A stretch of 64,000 nt of DNA from Prorocentrum cordatum. Its lineage: Eukaryota; Sar; Dinophyceae; Prorocentrales; Prorocentraceae. The translations under genes and the position numbers were made by a program. The DNA lies in assembly GCA_963575745.1 (NCBI GenBank), contig CAUYUJ010019082.1:124001-188000 (forward strand). Direction: 5' to 3'. How positions within the stretch are numbered: position 1 is the stretch's first letter; the number at the start of each line of letters is the position of its first letter. Shown piece after piece: positions 1 to 10,478 of this stretch. The notes beneath the pieces are model-generated. The model was not told the DNA's origin, did not search any database, and was given only the letters and a program-made list of their open reading frames with translations.

Positions 1-40
1 GATCTAGATGTCTGGCCGGCCCGATATGGAGTATGTCTCT

Positions 41-2006
41 TCAGGTAATGCTTGAAGGCCTGTATACCTCCCATGACTTGTTGAGCATTTCTCTGTCGAT
101 GCCCCCCTTGGTGTGACCATCCGCGGTCATATCGCGGGCGTCGCACCACTGGATGCTGCGCGCGATTCCACGTTCCACCATCTGTCGTGTCCAACTGATG
201 CGTCCTGAAAGGGTGCACTCAGTCGGCTTCCTCAAGTCTCTGCTTGGCAAGGCCTTAAAAACAGACCCAGCATCGGTGGTCAAAGTGACCGTGATGCTCA
301 GGCCACCCAACTCAAGTATATCTTTCAACTGAGTGGGCGCGAGCGGCCCTGCGTGGAGCTCATGCAGAATCGCAATCGTGGGATGACAATCCTCCAAATT
401 ATGGGCTGCTGCTAGTGTCTCTGCTGAATAGCTCGAGCGGACCTGCAAGCGGCGAGACTTGCAGTGCGCGTCGATCAAGTGAACGACAGGCTTACCGGAT
501 GACGTGTTTCCACGTCGTAGCAGCTTTGCCCCGCGAATATCGGCATCCTGAGTCGCTATGCAGGTCGACCTCGCCCGTGGGAGTCATCGCCTGGTGGGCG
601 ATCTTCTTTGGGCAGGCCTGTAGCTTCCTGGTGATCGCGTTCAGTCGTCGCACTTGGACGTTGGTCGGTTCTTGGACACGTTGTAAAGATACAACATACA
701 CCACCAACCACACCTGGGTGATTAATGCATGCGCGAGCGTCAGCGTCGGCGCCAGTAAGTTCAGGATGTTGTATAGGACGGAGCTGTTTGCTGTATTCAT
801 CTAGGTCCAAAGTGACATTACCGCCCTCATCCTTGGTGTATATCACAGCACAGTTGGTGCATGTGCTTTTTGAGTTTTCACTTACCAAAGGTATCTTCTA
901 CACACTTGACACACTTGTCAATGGTGCCCTCAGTGCCGGCCATATTGATATAATCAACATATGTTGGTCGTGAGCAAGATGTCGCTCGTCTCGAACTCCT
1001 CGTCGTAGGACGCGGGTCGGAGACCAAAACCTCTGGTGGTCCTTCTGAGCTTTAGTGAGAAAGCCCGCGGTGCGTCTTTGGTGCCCGCGCCTGGTTTCAA
1101 GCACTGCAGGCAGTGCTTTGACTCATCGTAGCGTTCGAATCCTAGGAGAGTTCGGAGCACTGTGGCCGATCCAGGCGGCAGAGTAGAACACGCCACGCGT
1201 TCCTTTTTACCAGTAGCTCCAGCAAGTTCCTGATAGGTAAATCCCTTCAAGAAGGCCATGTCGATGTCGAGAGAGGCGATGACCCATTGCTTCTTGCACG
1301 CTGCCGTGCTGGCGAGTAGCCTCTGGCTTGACCGTCGCGCTGTTCCCCCAAAAAGGTTTCTACGTTGAAGGCTTCAAGGTCCATGCAACCTCGGAATGCC
1401 AGGCGTAGTCTGATGGCGCGTTCCATCTCGCCCCTCACGTTCTTCGCGAACTTCCATGTGCACGCGTATCTCGAAGTCATGAGTTTCGACGCTGTAGCTA
1501 CATCTTGCATCTTAAAACACTTGTTGTCGAACCATGTCGAGTTCGGTGTAGAGGGCTTTCGATGCTTTACCGGGGTTCGCCTGGATGTCAGCTTTCGTGA
1601 GAAGGTCGTCTTCCTTGACGACCACAGCTCGCATTGCAGCGCCGGTTACGCATGCTCGCATAGTGGTTACCCGGTCGGCATCTAGTATCATGCGTTGTTG
1701 TTCGGACAGGACTACTTTTGACATTTCTACCGTAAAGCAGAGTTCAACATATCGACCATTTACGTCTGAGTCCAGTCCGTAGCTGTCGTCTTCGACCATG
1801 GTGCACATTGGGACGTAGTACGTCTCCTCGGTGTCGGAGTCGCGAGTGCGCCCCCACTTCGGCAGGTGCCCCCGCTGTTCATGAGCTACAGTGATCAGCG
1901 CACTTTGATATGGAACCATTTGTGTAGGTTTGGTAAAGAAGTCCTCTGGCGGAGTTGTCTCCAGCAGCCCCCTTTCCTCTCGTAGTTCTGCATGCCGCAC
2001 TTCCAT
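41..2006 (-). pseudogene. copia-type reverse transcriptase and RNase H (pol 3' part)
   Basis: Read from 2006 downward, the fragments give the RT N-terminal region (1512-2006 and 1247-1510, with SRYACTWKF and GEMERAIRLRL), the palm region (954-1259, with KPGAGTKDAPRAF, equivalent to the copia GLKQAPRAW segment), the connection (about 556-890) and the RNase H end (41-478, with SSYSAETLAA and TADGHTKGG). This is the copying enzyme of the retroelement: RT makes cDNA and RNase H removes the RNA. At least four frame changes separate the pieces. The active-site box, normally [FYH]VDD, reads YVDY at 950-961, so the second catalytic Asp is lost. Several internal ATGs exist only because of the frame breaks; no true start is assigned. 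Satellite-bearing elements interrupt the gene just upstream at 2075. Confidence 0.88.
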
Positions 2007-2456
2007 GACATGTGACTCGAGATCAGCCTCTGATTCTTCGTAGATCGTAGAGAGCCGTCCATCCTCGTCTTTTTCCCGGAAAGGGCTGGGGCCCAGGGTT
2101 CTCTTTTAGTTTGTAAACAAGTCCCCCGGTGCCTGCTTGAAGGAGGCCGGCGAATTTTTCCCTGATAAATAACGAGGTCGAAGGAGGCCGGCGAATTTTT
2201 CCCTGATAAATAACGAGCCGGCGAATTAAAATTTGAGGATGTCTCGAGCGAAACGCTTGTTTTTGAGGCCGGCGAATTTTTCCCTGATAAATAACGAGCC
2301 GGCGAATTAAAATTTGAGGATGTCTCGAGCGAAACGCTTGTTTTTGAGCGCCGGCGAATTAAAATTTGAGGATGTCTCGAGCGAAACGCTTGTTTTTGAG
2401 GCCGGCGAATTAAAATTTGAGGATGTCTCGAGCGAAACGCTTGTTTTTGAAATCCC

Positions 2457-3605
2457 GACCTCACCACACCCCAGCACGACCACACCCCAGCACGACCCAC
2501 ACCCCAGCACGACCACACCCCAGCACGACCACGCCCCAGCACGACCACACCCCAGCACGACCCACCCCAGCACGACCCTACCCCAGCAAGACCACACCCC
2601 AGCACGACCACACCCCAGCACGACCTCACCACAGCACGACCACGCCCCAGCACGACCACGCCCCAGCACGACCACGCCCCAGCACGACCACGCCCCAGCA
2701 CGACCACCCCCCAGCACGACCACCCCCCCAGCACGACCACCCCCCAGCACGACCACCCCCAGCACGACCACACCCCAGCACGACCACTCCCGATAAATCA
2801 CAGGGTGCGGACCACCCCAGCACGACCACGCCCCAGCACGACCCCGCCCCAGCACGACCCCACCCCAGCACGACCACGCCCCAGCACGATCACATCNNNN
2901 NNNNNNNNNNNNNNNNNNNNNNNNNNNNNNNNNNNNNNNNNNNNNNNNNNNNNNNNNNNNNNNNNNNNNNNNNNNNNNNNNNNNNNNNNNNNNNNNAGCA
3001 CGACCACACCCCCAGCACGACCACACCCCAGCACGACCACACCCCAGCACGACCACACCCCAGCACGACCACACCCCACCACGACCACACCCCAGCACGA
3101 CCCGATCGATGAATCACAGGGTGCGGACCACCCCAGCACGACCACACCCCAGCACGACCCCACCCCAGCACGACCCCACCCCAGCACGACCACGCCCCAG
3201 CACGACCACACCCCAGCACGACCACACCCCAGCACGACCCCACCCTAGCACGACCATACCCCAGCACGACCACACCCCAGCACGACCAGACCCCAGCACG
3301 CCCAGCACGACCCCACCCCAGCACGACCCCACCCCAGCACGACCATACCCCAGCACGACCACACCCCAGCACGACCCGACCCCAGCACGACCCTACCCCA
3401 GCAAGACCACACCCCAGCACGACCACACCCCAGCACGACCTCACCACAGCACGACCACACCCCAGCACGACCACGCCCCAGCACGACCACGCCCCAGCAC
3501 GACCACGCCCCAGCACGACCACCCCCCAGCACGACCACGCCCCAGCACGACCACCCCCCAGCACGACCACACCCCAGCACGACCACTCCCCAGCACGACC
3601 ACACC
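2457..3605. repeat. 16-bp minisatellite array (contains the assembly gap)
   Basis: Tandem copies of a unit close to CCAGCACGACCACACC, with variants (CACGCC, CCACCCC). The array is broken once by a short non-repeat spacer (near 2785-2815) that recurs at 3105-3130. The minus strand is G-rich (GGGGTGTGG) and could form G-quadruplexes. All six frames stay open through it, giving long low-complexity frames that are not genes. Confidence 0.95.
2897..2996. other. assembly gap of 100 N
   Basis: Exactly 100 undetermined bases inside the 16-bp minisatellite. This is a standard placeholder length, so the real array length is unknown. Confidence 0.99.
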
Positions 3606-3607
3606 GC

Positions 3608-3775
3608 CTTGGTTGAGTGGTTGCCTGTCGTCGTGGAATGTTTCGTGGGGTGTCTCGTGGAATGTTTCGCGGGGTGTCTCGTGGAATGTTTCGCGAGGTG
3701 TCTCGCGGAATGTTTCGCGAGGTGTCTCGTGGGATGTTTCGTGAGGTGTCTCGTGGGATGTTTCGTGAGGTGTTG
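3608..3775. repeat. 24-bp minisatellite
   Basis: Units near GTCTCGTGGAATGTTTCGCG plus GGGT, about six to seven copies with single-base drift. It lies between the 16-bp array and the right end of element 1; the same array recurs in element 2. Confidence 0.9.
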
Positions 3776-4054
3776 CCCCGTTGGGTATCGTGAAAACGTG
3801 CCCATGCTCCACGTGTCTATATCCCTTTCCGGGTTCGTGGGTCCATCATGTTCCCGGAAAGGGCGGGGGCCCAGGGTTCTCTTTTAGTTGGTAAACCTGT
3901 CCCCCAGTGCCAACTTGAAGGAGGCCGGCGGATTTTTTCCTTGATAAATATCGAGGTCGAAGGAGGCCGGCAGATTAAAATTTGAGGATGTCTCCGGCGA
4001 AACGCCCCTTTTTGATATCCCGATCGATAAATCACAGGGTGCGGGACACCTCAG

Positions 4055-4727
4055 CACGACCACACCTTCAGCATGACCACACATCAGCACGACCACGCCC
4101 AGCACGACCACGCCCCAGCACGACCACACCCCAGCACGAACACACCTCAGCACGACCACACCCCAGCACGACCACACCCCAGCACGCACGACCACACCCC
4201 AGCACCAGCACGACCACACCCCAGCACGACCCGATCGATAAGTCACAGGGTGCGGACCACCCCAGCACGACCACACCCCAGCACGACCCCACTCCAGCAC
4301 GACCCCACCCCAGCACGACCACGCCCCAGCACGACCACACCCCAACACGACCACACTTCAGCACGACCACACCCCAGCACGACCCCACCCCAGCACGACC
4401 CCACCCTAGCACGACCACACCCCAGCACGACCACACCCCAGCACGACCCCACCCCAGCACGCACCCCAGCACGACCCCACCCCAGCAAGACCACACCCCA
4501 GCACGACCACACCCCAGCACGACCACCACAGCACGACCACACCCCAGCACGCCCCAGCACGACCACGCCCCAGCACGACCACGCCCCAGCACGACCACGC
4601 CCCAGCACGACCACGCCCCAGCACGACCACCCCCCAGCACGACCACCCCCCCAGCACGACCACCCCCAGCACGACCACCCCCCAGCACGACCACACCCCA
4701 GCACGACCACTCCCCAGCACGACCACA
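4055..4727. repeat. 16-bp minisatellite array, second copy
   Basis: Same unit and same internal spacer as the array in element 1, but a different copy number and several deletions inside units. No coding content. Confidence 0.95.
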
Positions 4728-4731
4728 CCGC

Positions 4732-4905
4732 CTTGGTTGAGTGGTTGCCTGTCGTCGTGGAATGTTTCGTGGGGTGTCTCGTGGAATGTTTCGCGGGGTG
4801 TCTCGTGGAATGTTTCGTGAGGTGTCTCGTGGAATGTTTCGTGAGGTGTCTCGTGGGATGTTTCGTGAAGTGTCTCGTGGGATGTTTCGTGAGGTGTTGC
4901 CCAGT
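4732..4905. repeat. 24-bp minisatellite, second copy
   Basis: Same 24-bp unit as at 3608-3775, ending just before the right terminus of element 2. Confidence 0.9.
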
Positions 4906-5050
4906 TGGGTATCGTGAAAACGTGTCCATGCTCCACATGTCTATATCCCTTTCCGGGTTCGTGGGTCCATCATGTTTTTGACCTGACAAAGACCAGCCGC
5001 ACGCGTACTGGCCAGGGGTTTGAAAAAGAAAACGCGCAATTGCGCCGTCC

Positions 5051-6058
5051 TCAGTAGTGGACCGAAAGGACCGAGAACAGGCCGAGGAAGGCCACCGCGA
5101 TGAAAGCCACCTCGAAAACCGAACAGGCGAAGACGTCGGTCACGCCATCGAAGCCCGTGCGCTCGTGCCTGCATAAACGCGCCCCCCGATCACTGGGAGC
5201 TGCCCCCCCGAAAAGCTCCTGCCGCCAGCAGCACCGTCGACGCCTCGTGGACCCCGACACCCACCACAAGGCCAGCACGCTCGCCAGAGAGCCGCTCGAC
5301 CAGACGATCAGGGCGCACATCGGCAGATGCGCCGCCAGCGCCGCGGGCTCCAGCATCGCCCCCGTCGTAGACGTCCTTGCCGCGAAAGCCCGCCACCTCC
5401 GTCCCATGCGCACTGGGGCGGACCTCCGTCGAAGACTCCAGTGCCAGCCGATCGTCCGACACATCGTGAGCCCCGAACGCCTGAGCCAGAAAACCACGGT
5501 CCTCAGCAGGAGGATGCACCAGCGGAACAGGGAGTACAGCAGCAGGCACTCCAGCAGCACTGCGGACACCCATATCCCCAGCAGGAAGATCTCCAAAAAT
5601 ACCACCACGAAGCCCTTCACTGCCAGGGTGGCCCGACTCCATGAAGCCGCCCTCGCCCTCGAAGCCGAACGCAGCCGAGCTGTAAACGACTGCCCCGCAC
5701 GAGCACCGAAGCCCGCGCCGCCGTGCCGGGACAGGGCCGAAGGGCAGCCCCGCCTCCCAGCCCAACCGCGGGCCGGCGGACGCCCAGGCGACGCCGCTGG
5801 CGGACGCCGAAGCGAAGCCTCCAGGCGGCACCCGCTCGGCGTGCCAAGCGGCGTTGCGGCGCCGCCTGGAGCTTCCAGGGACGCGGCGCCCGCTGGCCGC
5901 GCACTGGAGGGCAGGCCTAGACGCGAGCTCGCGGTCGCGCCATGAACCAGGCTCGCCACCAGCGCCAGCGCGGCGGCCGATGGCTGCCTCAACAGCAGCC
6001 TGCCGCCGCTTTTGAGCGGCACGGCGAGCCGCCGTCGGGCCCAGGGAATCGATGTCAC
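5051..6058 (-). CDS. predicted multi-pass membrane protein, probable retrogene
   Basis: A 335-residue uninterrupted frame, family not recognised. Residues 1-145 are rich in Arg, Ala and Gly. Hydrophobic stretches follow at about 148-192 (long enough for two membrane passes), 244-267 and 306-333, the last ending at the C-terminus. An Arg-rich loop lies between the first pair and the third. About 175 nt upstream on the same strand is a 20-nt match to the spliced leader of mature dinoflagellate mRNA, which suggests an mRNA was reverse-transcribed and inserted into the copia relic. No intron is visible, as expected. The Arg/Ala-rich N-terminus may be another frame's shadow, and an overlapping frame (5190-6110) is equally long. 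I prefer this frame because its hydrophobic segments are coherent. Confidence 0.5.
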   Translation of the reverse strand: MTSIPWARRRLAVPLKSGGRLLLRQPSAAALALVASLVHGATASSRLGLPSSARPAGAASLEAPGGAATPLGTPSGCRLEASLRRPPAASPGRPPARGWAGRRGCPSALSRHGGAGFGARAGQSFTARLRSASRARAASWSRATLAVKGFVVVFLEIFLLGIWVSAVLLECLLLYSLFRWCILLLRTVVFWLRRSGLTMCRTIGWHWSLRRRSAPVRMGRRWRAFAARTSTTGAMLEPAALAAHLPMCALIVWSSGSLASVLALWWVSGSTRRRRCCWRQELFGGAAPSDRGARLCRHERTGFDGVTDVFACSVFEVAFIAVAFLGLFSVLSVHY

Positions 6059-6232
6059 CCTGCCGTTGCGATGAAGGCCGCCACGCTGTCGGGCCGCCCG
6101 CCGCCGCCATCCCCGAGAGCCAAAAGCCCTACTCCCCCAAGTCCCTCACGCCCGCCAAGTTGCCCCGTGAATCTGGGGTCTCGGGGCACGCCGGGGGACA
6201 AGGTCCAGGAGCAGAGGGCCAACGGAAGGGAA

Positions 6233-6252
6233 TGAGCCAAAATGGCTACGGA
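6233..6252 (-). other. spliced-leader relic (DinoSL)
   Basis: The minus strand reads TCCGTAGCCATTTTGGCTCA, identical to the first 20 of the 22 nt of the conserved dinoflagellate trans-spliced leader; the last two (AG) are replaced by TT. The leader is normally added to mRNA by trans-splicing. A genomic copy upstream of a frame is the signature of an mRNA returned to the genome by reverse transcription. The match also fixes the taxonomic group. Confidence 0.85.
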
Positions 6253-6740
6253 GCCGTCCATCCTCATGTGGCAGTTCGGCTTCTGAGGCTTCTCTTGTGG
6301 TTCCTCCAGTGTCATGTCCTGATCAAATCCTCCTTGAGATTTCAATAGGCTTCGTGCATTGGATAATTCTGGAATGTGCTGATCCAGTTCTATCGTGTAT
6401 ATTCACAGCAATACATTCTGCTCCATACTAATAAAATCCTGGGTTCACGTTGTTGTCATAGTAAACCAATGTGCAGCTGTCAGCACAAGTAACCGGAGGC
6501 AGCTTACGAGCACTCTTGGCTAGCCTGACTGAACTACATTCTCAATGCGAAAGATGTTTCTGATAAGGTACTGTAACGTTAAATGTACCTTAGGAGATAG
6601 ACGGCTTGCACTCGTCAGCTGAGGCGCCCCTTTCTTAGTCGGCACATAGCCAAAGGTCAGAACAGGTCTCCCCGCGGATAAACTGGCCATGACTGTCAAC
6701 ACTGTGCGTAGTGCTGTGCTGTCGGAGCCAGTCTCTCGGG
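6253..6740. other. no gene seen
   Basis: This stretch lies between the leader relic and the integrase tail. It is relatively AT-rich from about 6340, has no tandem structure, and has only a short minus-strand frame (6520-6747) resembling no family I know. Confidence 0.6.
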
Positions 6741-6743
6741 CGA

Positions 6744-8485
6744 TCAATGCTTCAATACATAGTGAATGTCTTGCATCGCCGCATTGTACTTGACATCTCG
6801 ATTGCCCACTAGGATGATGACTTGACCCCTTTCGGGATCATTCTTTACAACTGGGAACGGGCCATTCCAGCCTCCCCAGTCATCCTTCGCGGTCGTGGGG
6901 CGATGATAATCAACCAAGTCTCCTTCGCCGAAATAGTGCTGACCAGTAATAATCGTTGTAGTGCGTAAGGCACGATTGGTCTTAGCTACTGCTGTGGCCT
7001 GTGCGATAGCTTCAATACATAACCTGCGTATCGCCTTCTCACGAGAATGGTCCGACGTTTCCGTCGGCTGCTCGTGGTCCAGGACAGGTAGGTCAGGGAA
7101 CATTGCTGGCTGCCGTCCAGAGCGTTATATGGTGGCACCTCGTCATAGAAAGTGAACGCGATGGCGGCTAACACGACCTCGTGCAGTAGTCGGGTAAACA
7201 CAAGAGGTATGTCAAACCTATTGGGTTCAGCTTCCATGACGCGAAGTAGATGGCGTAGGATGCCATGTCTGGCTTCGATCGTCGTAGCGTGCTGTCCACG
7301 CGCACGTATCCTAAATTCAATGCCTTTTGCCTTGAGGAATGCTTTCGCAGTGTCGTTTTAAAGGGCACCCTCTCCGTCGGAGTAGAGTAGCTTTGCAAGT
7401 CCAAACTGCATCCAGCACTGATGATATGCATCCAGGGTACTTATCATAGTCTTGCCTGGTATCCCAATCCCAGTAGCATATCGTATACAACGAACGATGA
7501 GCTGGGAGATGTTGTGATCTTGTTTGTAGAAGATCAGATCACATTCGACTTCTCCATGAACTTTGCCAGGCAGTGCGGTGGAGGGCATAACAATATGCCC
7601 AGGCTTGCCCCAAGCTCTGCATTCCCGACATGCGTCGCAGACACCTTTACTCAGGTTGAGTCTGACACTGTCCAGACCTACCTTGCTTAAGACGAGTCTC
7701 ATCTTAGGCTCTTTCGCATGGAACCAGCGCAAGTGTAGCTTCCGCAGTTCGCGTGTTACCACGCTGGGGTCAAGGCTTCGTAAATTTTGTAGACTGATTT
7801 GTACGCCGAAACGTGACCAGTCTGGTAGTCGTGGTCGCGCAGCAGGGTTACCCGCTGGTGGTGGAGGAGGTGCTTCTCCACCTTGTTGTCGACCATGTCT
7901 GACTCTAACCTGTGGTAGTCGGAGATGGCCATCCGAACTGCCAGCTCCGCTCGAGGCAGGTTGCCCTGCAGCACGTTCAGCAGCATGTCTGCCTACAGTA
8001 ATATCGTGACTGCTCGCGCCCGCTGTAGGTCCAGCTCTTGAGCCAGGTCTTGGTGCTCTTAGCCGCGTGAGTGGCGATGCGGCTGGAGCCTCGGGTGGTG
8101 GTGCTGCTGGCTCAGCAGGTGCTGGCGGTGCAGGTCCTGCTGTCGGTTCGGCAAGAACCGGTGGTATCTGTCCATGATAGTCGGGCAGCTTCCAAGGCTT
8201 GGCAAACTTGCATTGGCCAAATGTTAGTACGTGTCCAAGCATTTTCTTAACACAAAAAAACACGTAGTTCTTCTTACAGCTCGGACATTCCCAATGGTAG
8301 TCGTCCTTCTCGTACCACCTGCAGTGTCTCGGATCTCTAGCATGTAAGGGAGAACGCATGTAAACATGACCCGCGCATGCGGGACACCCGAGCCCTCCCG
8401 AGGGTGGTCTCGTAATCGAGCCACCAGGTTGCCGAGGGAGGCCTGGATCGTCCAAGTCGCATCCCCACACGTTGGTGACCAGCAC
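6744..8485 (-). pseudogene. copia-type integrase
   Basis: The frame 7358-8485 ends with an HHCC-like zinc segment (LHLRWFH ... CDACREC) and the start of the catalytic core (EVECDLIFY ... LLYSDGEGAL), which supplies the first two acidic residues. A frame shift at about 7358 moves the remainder to 6986-7350, where TTIEARHGIL supplies the Glu of the DDE triad. The C-terminal domain is in 6744-7103 (GEGDLVDYHRP, GGWNGPFPVV), a GPF/Y-type module. The enzyme inserts cDNA into the genome. The N-terminal part (7990-8485) contains CxxC pairs (CPACAG, CPSCKKN) and a proline-rich linker. The core is intact by motif, but at least two frame shifts prevent a continuous product. Confidence 0.85.
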
Positions 8486-8655
8486 GGTGGACGAATAAGG
8501 GTGACCATGGAAGGATCAAGAGTTACCTGGAAGGGATCGTGCGCGGTCTGAACAGCCTCGACACAAAGCGACTGCATATTTGGAGTATATTGTGCAGCCA
8601 TGGGCAGTTCCCTGTTACATACCGACGTTGATGATGGCCAGTGCATCGTTTTCGT

Positions 8656-10476
8656 TCAAAAAGAAGGGGTAAATAAAAAGCGATGGTTGGCCATGATCTC
8701 CGTCGGCTTTCGCATCAGTGCCCCATGGGAGTCACGTAAGCCAGTAGTGCATTGATCCATGTTCACCTTGCAAATGCCCTTGCTTTTGGCCAACGTAGTC
8801 CACGGTGGTATCTGATCCACCCAAGTACCCACTGGTTGTTCTCGTAAGTAGAATCGTCGAAGATCGTTCGGACGCACAGCCACCTTCCCACATAACTTGA
8901 TATGTGGCAGATCTTCTTTCTGATGTTCATACCAAGTGCCATAGTTAACCTGCGCATTGAAATAGGAAGGGGACCGATTTGTCCTGCAGTTAGGTTGTAG
9001 TATGACACCTTTGACAAATCAAACGTCCAGCAAGTGCATCACTGCATCTTGAACATCCTTGTTACCAAGGTCAACAAAGGTATGTTTGTCGAGGTTTCCC
9101 CATGAGAACAGACCTCGGCTGAATGCTAGCCGAGAGATGCCTGCACTTCCCCCACACAGTTCCAACATAAATACCTTGTTCTGTCGCCCATAGCACAGAG
9201 TGGGGATTATGGAGACAACATCTGCACATAATTCAGCAGGTTCCCCCGCAAGTAGTGCGATGGAAAATTCCTCTCCATCGTCACTTTCCGTGCCGGAGTC
9301 AAGCGGTACGTCGGCGTAGTACGCACTACATCTGAGTCCTTTCAGGTCATCTCCACAGTAGTCGCTGCATTCTTCGACTATGTTGGGTATCTTGCGTGGT
9401 TCGATGCCTGCTTATTTGTCTGCTTTCTGTCTCTCTTTCTGTTTAATTATGGCATCGGTTGGTAGTGCTGTCTGTTGCTCGGTCCCAGGTGAACTGAGTG
9501 TCGGAAATTCGGGAATAGAGGGGAGCGCGCGGCCGCGCTCAATCGAAGGGGGAGGGAGACGATCGTCATCGATGATCGCCACTCGCCTCGCGCGTGGACG
9601 TGAGCTCCCGTGTCCGAGGAGGGGCGGCCCCGGCTGCTCCCAGCACAATCGAGTACGGACGTTGGTAACACAATTTGGTAATTGTGCATTGTAGTTGTAC
9701 CCGATAGGCAGGTCCTGAATCTCGATGTCTTGTATGATCGTGTTGTCGCGCAGGTTCATCGTTACCCGTCTGAAAACATGGCCCCACTCAGGGCCATTCT
9801 TAGGAGACTGAACGTAAGTTCGAGCTCCTTTATCCACTCCAGCGTGGATACTAAGATGCACAGCGCTTGTGTAATTTCTCTGCGTCTTCTGTAAGTCCAT
9901 ATGATCGATCAGCCTTGCGGGCATGATCGCTAGCGTCTTGTTGCGCCACTCGGCCTTCTGAGTTCCTTGCCCGTGCCAATCCAGGACATGCTCAGTAGGT
10001 TGCGCAGGTTCCACTGCTGTTTCGCATGTGCATCGCCATAGGTTGGTCGGGATGCGCGCACAGGTAGTTGCCGCTTGCAGATATGATCCGCTGGGCAACA
10101 TATTAGAACGGTCCTACTTGAGGCCGAAGTGGCAGAACCGCATACGCATGACTTCTAAACCAAGATCTTCAATAGCGTCTCGTATGGAACCTTGCTACCA
10201 GAAAAATCCAGGTGGTCCTACAAGCACAATAGTCACGCGTAGAGCCCGAGCTTTGGTCATCAAATTTTGGATGCGCTGGCAATGTGGCCCTGCCCGCCTG
10301 CCAGACAGTCTCACATGCCGATCAGCAGGTGTTGCCACCCGCAACATTTGGTAATCACCCGGGAGTAGAGCACCCAAATACTGTGCACCAGTGGAGGTCA
10401 TGACCTCTGCATGTGCAATGCGGTCACATGTAGCCGCGGGCTCGGAGTTCAGCGCAAACTGTCCGTACATGTTCAA
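8656..10476 (-). pseudogene. retroelement pol region upstream of integrase, unassigned
   Basis: Three minus-strand pieces: 8656-9017 (with GTWVDQIPPWTTLAKSKGI), 9412-10101 (229 residues) and 10195-10476. The text resembles segments I associate with dinoflagellate copia-like polyproteins, but I cannot assign a domain. Position between the RING/protease region and integrase suggests polyprotein linker or protease-proximal sequence. It is separated from the next upstream piece by an AAGCT-repeat element. Frames are broken near 9017-9412; the stretch 9018-9411 has no open frame of note. Confidence 0.5.
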
Positions 10477-10478
10477 TA

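Larger units (their letters stand above)
2075..3850. mobile_element. satellite-carrying element 1 with 10-bp terminal inverted repeats
   Basis: The left end is CCCGGAAAGG (2075-2084), followed by a conserved leader (CCCAGGGTTCTCTTTTAG) and GGCCGGCGAATT-type blocks. The right end holds the exact reverse complement CCTTTCCGGG (3824-3833) followed by TTCGTGGGTCCATCATG. The interior is satellite: four copies of a block with GAGGATGTCTCGAGCGAAAC (2237-2450), a 16-bp array and a 24-bp array. No coding sequence. Together with the adjacent copy it sits in a T-run, with five Ts before 2075 and five after 4974, which suggests a target-site duplication. It looks like a non-autonomous element whose cargo is satellite DNA. 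Confidence 0.65.
3853..4974. mobile_element. satellite-carrying element 2, head-to-tail copy of element 1
   Basis: It repeats the architecture of element 1: CCCGGAAAGG at 3853-3862, the same leader, GGCCGGCG blocks, a 16-bp array (about 4055-4727), a 24-bp array (about 4732-4905) and the right end CCTTTCCGGG at 4948-4957 plus TTCGTGGGTCCATCATG to 4974. Only two Ts separate it from element 1. The pair therefore arose by tandem duplication or by insertion of one element next to the other in the same T-run. Array lengths differ between copies, as expected for unstable minisatellites. Confidence 0.65.

Noticed and set aside
2417-4981. Long frames of His/Pro/Ala/Thr or Gly/Val/Leu/Trp repeats on both strands
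   Set aside because: They are translations of the 16-bp minisatellite, open in all frames, one running through the assembly gap.
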